This document shows, piece after piece, positions 59,707 through 64,000 of a DNA stretch of 64,000 nucleotides. The notes beneath the pieces are model-generated. The model saw nothing but the letters and a program-made list of their open reading frames with translations, did no database searches and was not told the origin of the DNA. The number at the start of each line of letters is the position of its first letter. Within the stretch, counting starts at the first letter, position 1. The DNA is from Pseudomonas sp. ICMP22404 (GTDB taxonomy: Bacteria > Pseudomonadota > Gammaproteobacteria > Pseudomonadales > Pseudomonadaceae): contig NZ_VCNG01000018.1 of the NCBI RefSeq assembly GCF_006227205.1, forward strand, positions 62,001-126,000, in the 5' to 3' direction. The translations under genes and the position numbers were made by a program.

Positions 59707-59994
59707 TCAGGCGTGCTGTGGGAAAGGTTCGATAACAGGTTGTTCGCGCTGTTCGGCTTGCCACAAGTCGTAGTCGGTCTGAACCCCCAACCAGACCCTG
59801 GCCTTCCCGATCCCTGCCCGTTCCAGGCGAACAGCCAGATCCGGGCTGACAGGTGCATGGCCATGCAACACCCTAGAGAGATGAGGCCGGGCGAAGCCAA
59901 GGTGCCGTGCCAGCTCGGTGACGGTAATACCCAATTCGGGCAGTACGTCCATCAACAGCGTTTCGCCAGGGTGTGGCGGGTTGTGCATGGGCAT
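59707..59994 (-). CDS. higA: HigA-family antitoxin
   Basis: The 95-residue protein has the HigA start (HNPPHPGETLLMDVLPELGITV, abbreviated), a helix-turn-helix (TELARHLGFARPHLSRVLHG) and the WLGVQTDYDLW motif of the family. It would neutralise HigB and repress the operon. An AGGAGG site lies seven bases before the ATG at 59994. The toxin gene directly upstream is interrupted, so this may be an orphan antitoxin. Confidence 0.93.
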   Translation of the reverse strand: MPMHNPPHPGETLLMDVLPELGITVTELARHLGFARPHLSRVLHGHAPVSPDLAVRLERAGIGKARVWLGVQTDYDLWQAEQREQPVIEPFPQHA

Positions 59995-60008
59995 TTTCCA
60001 GCCTCCTG

Positions 60009-60446
60009 TCAGTGGTAATCCAGATAATCGACCAGTTCGATATCCGATCCGATAAAACGAAAAATGATTCGCCAGTTTCCCGAAACGCTCAGGGACCAGT
60101 ATTCAGCCAGTTCTCCCCTGAGTGGGTGCAGGCGCCATCCCGGGATATCGAGTGTCCTGTATCACAGATACTGCTTTTTTTGACGGTGTCTGTTGCCGTC
60201 ATGCTGCGTTGCCGTTCCTCGCCATAGCGGGGCTATGACTCGTCGCGGCGCCTTGCCTGACGACAACAGCCACTCGTCAAAAAAGAACGTATTTGCGAAA
60301 CAGGACACTAGGTCGTTCGGTGCGGTCGCCCTGTCCATGAACTGAAGCATGCGAGCCAGGCGCTTTCCATGGTCGGCCCGGATGCCACGAGTCGAACCCG
60401 TTTCATAGAAAATGCGAAGACCTTTGTGCTGGAAGGATTTAATCAT
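60009..60446 (-). pseudogene. higB: HigB toxin gene interrupted by a 159-bp element
   Basis: The N-terminal half (60446 to 60310; MIKSFQHKGLRIFYETG... to TAPND) and C-terminal half (60150 to 60009; DIPGWRLHPLRGELAEYW..., GNWRIIFRF, VDYLDYH) are both clear HigB/RelE-family sequence. The element at 60151-60309 separates them and brings a TGA at 60162-60164. Removing it joins GAC-CTC-GAT (D-L-D) and gives a complete 92-residue HigB, the usual length. As it stands the gene encodes about 45 toxin residues plus some 50 from the element. Confidence 0.9.
60151..60309. mobile_element. MITE-like palindromic element inside higB
   Basis: The 159-bp element has terminal inverted repeats of 21 bp that agree at 18 positions (60151-60171 and 60289-60309, outer sequence AGTGTCCTGT). 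Inward, TTTTTTTGACG and CGTCAAAAAA and the following 25 or so bases on each side also pair, so nearly the whole element can fold into one hairpin. It has no open reading frame for a transposase. A short target duplication (AG) is possible, but cannot be told apart from the repeat ends. Confidence 0.85.
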
Positions 60447-60454
60447 GGAAAAGA

Positions 60455-60500
60455 GTGTAAGGCGATACATTACACTCGGTGCGGTATCTATATACCGCAC
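60455..60500 (-). promoter_or_regulatory. Candidate higBA promoter/operator with two palindromes
   Basis: GTGTAA (60455-60460) and TTACAC (60470-60475) form one inverted repeat. GTGCGGTAT (60479-60487) and ATACCGCAC (60492-60500) form a perfect 9-bp one. They lie 9 and 33 bp upstream of the HigB start, where HigA dimers normally bind, and the second overlaps a TATATA sequence that could be a -10 box. Confidence 0.6.
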
Positions 60501-60648
60501 ATGGCCGACAAATTTATGCGTCGCGCAATGTTGGTGCTTATCCTTGGTCTGTGCAATTACCTTGAACACTCACCTCACCCCGAAGTCGTACCCCTTATGA
60601 CGGCGGTTTTCCAAAACGCCGCGTGTACGACCAACCGTGAGGTGTTCC

Positions 60649-61173
60649 ATGAGCGCGACCCTGTCCGAAGCGACGCAGGCGTCCTTCGTCCGTCATCCGA
60701 TCCGTCTGACTCTCAATGGGCAAGTGCGTGAGTTGCAGGTGTTGCCCTGGACTACGCTGCTGGACCTGTTGCGCGAGCAGTTGGACCTGGTGGGCAGCAA
60801 GAAGGGCTGTGACCACGGCCAATGCGGTGCATGTACCGTGCTGCGCGATGGCAAGCGCATCAACGCGTGCCTGACCTTGGCGGTGATGTGCGACGGCGTC
60901 GAGCTGACCACCATTGAAGGCTTGGCCGATGGCGATCGATTGCATCCCCTGCAGCAGGCGTTCATCAAGCACGATGCCTTCCAGTGCGGATACTGCACAC
61001 CTGGGCAGATCTGTTCGGCGGTGGGGCTGATCAACGAGGGGAGGGCGCAGAGCAGCGCAGAAATCAGCGAGCTGATGAGTGGCAACCTGTGTCGATGCGG
61101 CGCCTACAACAACATTCGTGACGCCATCGAAGAAGCACTGCCGCAATGCCAGCAGCAGGGGGATGACCAATGA
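60649..61173 (+). CDS. paoA: Aldehyde oxidoreductase iron-sulfur subunit PaoA
   Basis: The 174-residue subunit carries two [2Fe-2S] clusters: a plant-ferredoxin-type site (GCDHGQCGACTV) and the helical site (CGYCTPGQICSAVG and NLCRCGAYNN). In E. coli PaoABC this heterotrimer oxidises aromatic and other aldehydes to acids in the periplasm. The start at 60649 has GAGG eight bases upstream. No twin-arginine signal is obvious in the visible N-terminus, unlike E. coli PaoA, so the complex may stay cytoplasmic. It overlaps paoB by four bases (ATGA). Confidence 0.92.
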   Translation: MSATLSEATQASFVRHPIRLTLNGQVRELQVLPWTTLLDLLREQLDLVGSKKGCDHGQCGACTVLRDGKRINACLTLAVMCDGVELTTIEGLADGDRLHPLQQAFIKHDAFQCGYCTPGQICSAVGLINEGRAQSSAEISELMSGNLCRCGAYNNIRDAIEEALPQCQQQGDDQ

Positions 61174-62159
61174 ACCCCTTCCATTACAGTAAGCCCGACA
61201 CCGTGCAGGCGGCCATCGACTTGTCGAGCCCCACGTCACGCTTCATCGCCGGCGGTACCAACCTGCTGGACCTGATGAAAGAAAACCTCACCCGTCCCGC
61301 ACACCTGATCGACATTACCGGCCTGCCCCTGGCGGACCTCAGTGAAACGCCTTCCGGCGGCGTGATGATCGGTGCTTTGGTGAGCAATGCCGACCTGGCC
61401 TGGCATCCGTGGATCGAACGTCGCTATCCGCTGTTGTCCCAGGCGATCCTGGCGGGCGCCTCGCCGCAGCTGCGCAACATGGCCAGCACCGGTGGCAACC
61501 TGCTGCAACGCACTCGCTGTTATTACTTCTATGACGCCAACATGCCCTGCAACAAGCGTCGACCCGGCAGTGGATGTCCGGCGCGGGACGGCTTGAACCG
61601 GAACCACGCGATTTTTGGCGCCAGCGACCATTGCGTGGCGACCCACCCTTCCGACATGTGTGTCGCGCTGGCCGCCCTCGAGGCGGTGGTCCATGTCCTC
61701 GGTCGAGGCGGGGCACGGACTATCGAGTTCGCAGACTTCCACCGCCTGCCCGGCGATGCACCGGAGCGGGACAATCAATTGGCCGATGATGAGCTGATCA
61801 CCGCCATCGAGTTGCCTGCCGCCGGTTTTGCCGAACACAGCCATTACCTGAAGGTTCGTGACCGGGCTTCCTACGCGTTTGCGCTGGTTTCCGTGGCGGC
61901 AGCGCTGGAGCTGGATGGGCCGGTCATCCGCCAGGCGCGCCTGGCCTTGGGTGGCGTGGCCCACAAACCCTGGCGCGACCGGGCCGTGGAGAGTTGGCTG
62001 GCTGGCAAGACCGTCAGCCGCGAAACCTTCACGGCCGCCGCCGATGCGCTGTTGCAGCATGCTGAGCCGTTGGCACACAACGGCTTCAAGGTCAGGCTGG
62101 CGCGCCGGGCGATCATTCGCGCCTTGAGCGATGCCGCACTGGGAGGAGAAGCCAGATGA
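61170..62159 (+). CDS. paoB: Aldehyde oxidoreductase FAD subunit PaoB
   Basis: The 329-residue subunit has the FAD-binding signatures FIAGGTNLLDLMKEN and STGGNLLQRTRCYYF. A cysteine-bearing loop (NMPCNKRRPGSGCPARDG) resembles the extra [4Fe-4S] site of PaoB-type subunits. It shuttles electrons from the iron-sulfur subunit to the acceptor. It overlaps both neighbours by four bases, indicating a tightly coupled paoABC operon. Confidence 0.93.
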   Translation: MNPFHYSKPDTVQAAIDLSSPTSRFIAGGTNLLDLMKENLTRPAHLIDITGLPLADLSETPSGGVMIGALVSNADLAWHPWIERRYPLLSQAILAGASPQLRNMASTGGNLLQRTRCYYFYDANMPCNKRRPGSGCPARDGLNRNHAIFGASDHCVATHPSDMCVALAALEAVVHVLGRGGARTIEFADFHRLPGDAPERDNQLADDELITAIELPAAGFAEHSHYLKVRDRASYAFALVSVAAALELDGPVIRQARLALGGVAHKPWRDRAVESWLAGKTVSRETFTAAADALLQHAEPLAHNGFKVRLARRAIIRALSDAALGGEAR

Positions 62160-64000
62160 ATGCACCGAACAAACCCATAGGGCAGCCGCTGGACCGGGTC
62201 GATGGCCTGCTCAAGGTGACAGGCCAGGCCCGCTATGCGGGGGAATATCCCGAGGACGGACTGTTGCACGGCAGCGTCGTGTCCGGCACCGTCGCCCGTG
62301 GCCGAGTGGTGCGAATCAATGCCTCCCAAGCCCTGGCATTGCCTGGTGTGGTCGCGGTGATCGACCATACCAACCGGCCCAAAATCGCCAGCTATGACGA
62401 GCCCTACCAGGATGCCGACGCCGCGGACGGCTCGCCGTTCCGGCCCTTGTACAACGACCAGGTGCTCTACAGTGGCCAGCCGCTGGCCCTGGTGGTTGCG
62501 GAAAATCTCGAACTGGCCCGATACGCCGGTTCACTCATTGAAATCGAATATGAAGCCCAGGACCATCAGACCGATCTGACCGTCCTGCAAAACGAAGCCC
62601 ATACGGCACCGGCTGAACTGCCCAAGCCTCGTGGGAATTTTCAGGGTGAGTACGCCAGCTCCGCGATCAATGTGGATGTGTCCTACAGCACGCCGGTGGA
62701 GCATCACAACCCGATGGAGCCCCACGCCAGCACCGTGTTGTATCAACCTGACGGCAGCCTGCACATCCATGACAAGACCCAGGGCACGCAAAACTGCCAG
62801 TCCTACGTGCAAAAGGTGTTCGGGCTCGCGAAAGAGCAGGTGCGCGTATTCGCCGCGTTTGTCGGCGGTGCCTTCGGCTCCGGTCTGAGGCCGCAATACC
62901 AGCTGCCCCTGGCGGTGATGGCCGCGCTGGCACTCAAGCGCTCGATACGGGTCAGCCTGACGCGCCAGCAAATGTTTACCTTTGGTTATCGGCCGCGAAC
63001 CTTCCAGCGCCTGCAATTGGGCGCTGCCGCTAATGGACGGTTGCTGGCCGTGGCGCACACTGCCATCGGCCAGACGTCGCGCTTTGAAGACTTCACCGAG
63101 CACGTGGTGGAGTGGAGCGGCATGCTCTATCACTGCGACAACGTGGCGTTGACCTACAAACTGGTACCGCTGGATGTCTACACACCGCTGGACATGCGCG
63201 CGCCCGGTGCAGCCCTCGGGCTGATCGGCCTGGAGTGCGCCATGGACGAGCTGGCCTGTGCCCTGGCGATTGATCCGCTCCAGTTGCGGTTGATCAACTA
63301 TGCCGAGCGTAACGAGAACGAAGGCAAGCCGTACTCAAGCAAGGCGCTGCGCGAATGCTACGCCGAGGGCGCCCGGCGTTTCGGCTGGGACAAGCGCAAT
63401 CCGGAGCCGCGCAGCATGCGCACAGGCCGGCAACTGGTGGGCTGGGGCATGGCGGGCGGTGTCTGGGAAGCGATGCAGCAGAAGGCCAGCGCCCAGGCGT
63501 CGCTGGCGGCGGATGGCAAGCTGACCGTCAGCAGCGCCACCACGGACATTGGCACTGGCACCTACACGGTCATGACTCAGATCGCCGCCGAGGCGTCAGG
63601 GGTTGCCCTGGAAAATGTCAGTTTCATCCTGGGCGATTCGTCCCTGCCTACCGCGCCGCTGCAAGGCGGCTCGTTCACCGTCTCGTCGGTGGGCACCGCA
63701 GTGCAGCAGGCGTGTGAAGCCCTGAAGGAAAAACTGCTGGCTGTGGCCCGGCAGACCTGTCCGGCCTTCAGCGGCGCGACACTTGAGCAAGTGGCGTTTG
63801 CCGATGGTCAGTTGCGCCTGGGCGATGCCTGCGTGTCGTTGGCGGAGCTGGCGCAGAACAGTGGTGAAACGCCGTTACAGGTCCAGGTGACTTCCGAGCC
63901 GGACAAGAAGCGCCAGGCCTATGCCACCGCCACGCATTCGGCAGTGTTCGTCGAGGTCTGGGTGGACGAGGACTTGGGGACGGTGAAGGTCAATCGGGTG
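62156..64000 (+). CDS. paoC: Aldehyde oxidoreductase molybdenum subunit PaoC (cut by window edge)
   Basis: The frame is open from the ATG at 62156 to the end of the window (615 codons), and family members run to about 730, so roughly 115 codons are missing. The visible part has the xanthine-oxidase-family molybdopterin signatures AFVGGAFGSGLR, RAPGAALG and GGSFTVSSVG. This subunit binds molybdopterin cytosine dinucleotide and holds the active site. It overlaps the paoB stop by four bases. A PaoD-type maturation factor would be expected just beyond the edge. Confidence 0.92.
   Translation, partial: MNAPNKPIGQPLDRVDGLLKVTGQARYAGEYPEDGLLHGSVVSGTVARGRVVRINASQALALPGVVAVIDHTNRPKIASYDEPYQDADAADGSPFRPLYNDQVLYSGQPLALVVAENLELARYAGSLIEIEYEAQDHQTDLTVLQNEAHTAPAELPKPRGNFQGEYASSAINVDVSYSTPVEHHNPMEPHASTVLYQPDGSLHIHDKTQGTQNCQSYVQKVFGLAKEQVRVFAAFVGGAFGSGLRPQYQLPLAVMAALALKRSIRVSLTRQQMFTFGYRPRTFQRLQLGAAANGRLLAVAHTAIGQTSRFEDFTEHVVEWSGMLYHCDNVALTYKLVPLDVYTPLDMRAPGAALGLIGLECAMDELACALAIDPLQLRLINYAERNENEGKPYSSKALRECYAEGARRFGWDKRNPEPRSMRTGRQLVGWGMAGGVWEAMQQKASAQASLAADGKLTVSSATTDIGTGTYTVMTQIAAEASGVALENVSFILGDSSLPTAPLQGGSFTVSSVGTAVQQACEALKEKLLAVARQTCPAFSGATLEQVAFADGQLRLGDACVSLAELAQNSGETPLQVQVTSEPDKKRQAYATATHSAVFVEVWVDEDLGTVKVNRV

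Noticed and set aside
60369..60731. Open frames on the plus strand across the higB start
   Set aside because: They overlap the clear HigB N-terminus and the palindromic operator and have no recognisable product.

Overview
The window is a stretch of chromosome from a Pseudomonas, most likely the P. fluorescens group. This rests on high GC, Pseudomonas-type proteins throughout, gene order that matches (from memory, not searched) the P. aeruginosa lipB-lipA to rhlE region, and about 18 clusters of the REP-type palindromes typical of P. fluorescens genomes. I see no rRNA, tRNA, CRISPR array, prophage or transposase gene.

Layout. 1-9.1 kb: end of lipB, lipA, an L,D-carboxypeptidase, a lytic transglycosylase lipoprotein, the small ribosome-rescue gene arfA (54 codons) and the leuS-lptE-holA operon. 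9.3-16.2 kb: a small unknown gene, a YdcF-like protein, then the ybeZ-ybeY-corC-lnt operon and miaB. 16.3-20.3 kb: a DUF1820 gene, a Sel1-repeat protein and thiD-thiE-hemL. 20.6-27.5 kb: hybrid sensor kinase LadS, an AidB-like acyl-CoA dehydrogenase, amn, rluE and a DUF2788 membrane protein. 27.7-29.6 kb: an Lrp/AsnC regulator, a strong candidate small RNA with a canonical terminator, and a secreted DUF6515 protein. 29.8-41.1 kb: a CDF metal exporter, a small lipoprotein, hrpB, an EEP-fold enzyme with a YciC-like membrane protein, DUF2076, an NYN nuclease next to a DEDDh exonuclease, an Lrp/DMT-exporter pair and rhlE. 41.1-49.7 kb: a flavoprotein, an HDAC-like deacetylase divergent from a GNAT acetyltransferase, tesB-HAD hydrolase, a zinc metallopeptidase-secreted hydrolase pair and an IclR/DMT-exporter pair.

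49.9-55.7 kb is a quinate/shikimate utilisation cluster: an MFS transporter, quiC (3-dehydroshikimate dehydratase), a TetR regulator, an AroE-family dehydrogenase and aroQ. Together they would import hydroaromatic acids and convert them to protocatechuate. A similar 22-bp motif lies before both the transporter/quiC divergent promoter and aroQ, and may be the regulator's operator. 55.9-59.7 kb: trmA with an AzgA-like purine permease, a secreted DUF4879 protein and a DJ-1-like protein lacking the nucleophilic cysteine.

59.7-60.5 kb holds the most striking structure: a higBA toxin-antitoxin locus whose toxin gene is split by a 159-bp, almost fully palindromic MITE-like element. Removing the element in silico restores a complete 92-codon HigB in frame. 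The window ends in paoABC (aldehyde oxidoreductase subunits); paoC runs off the right edge.
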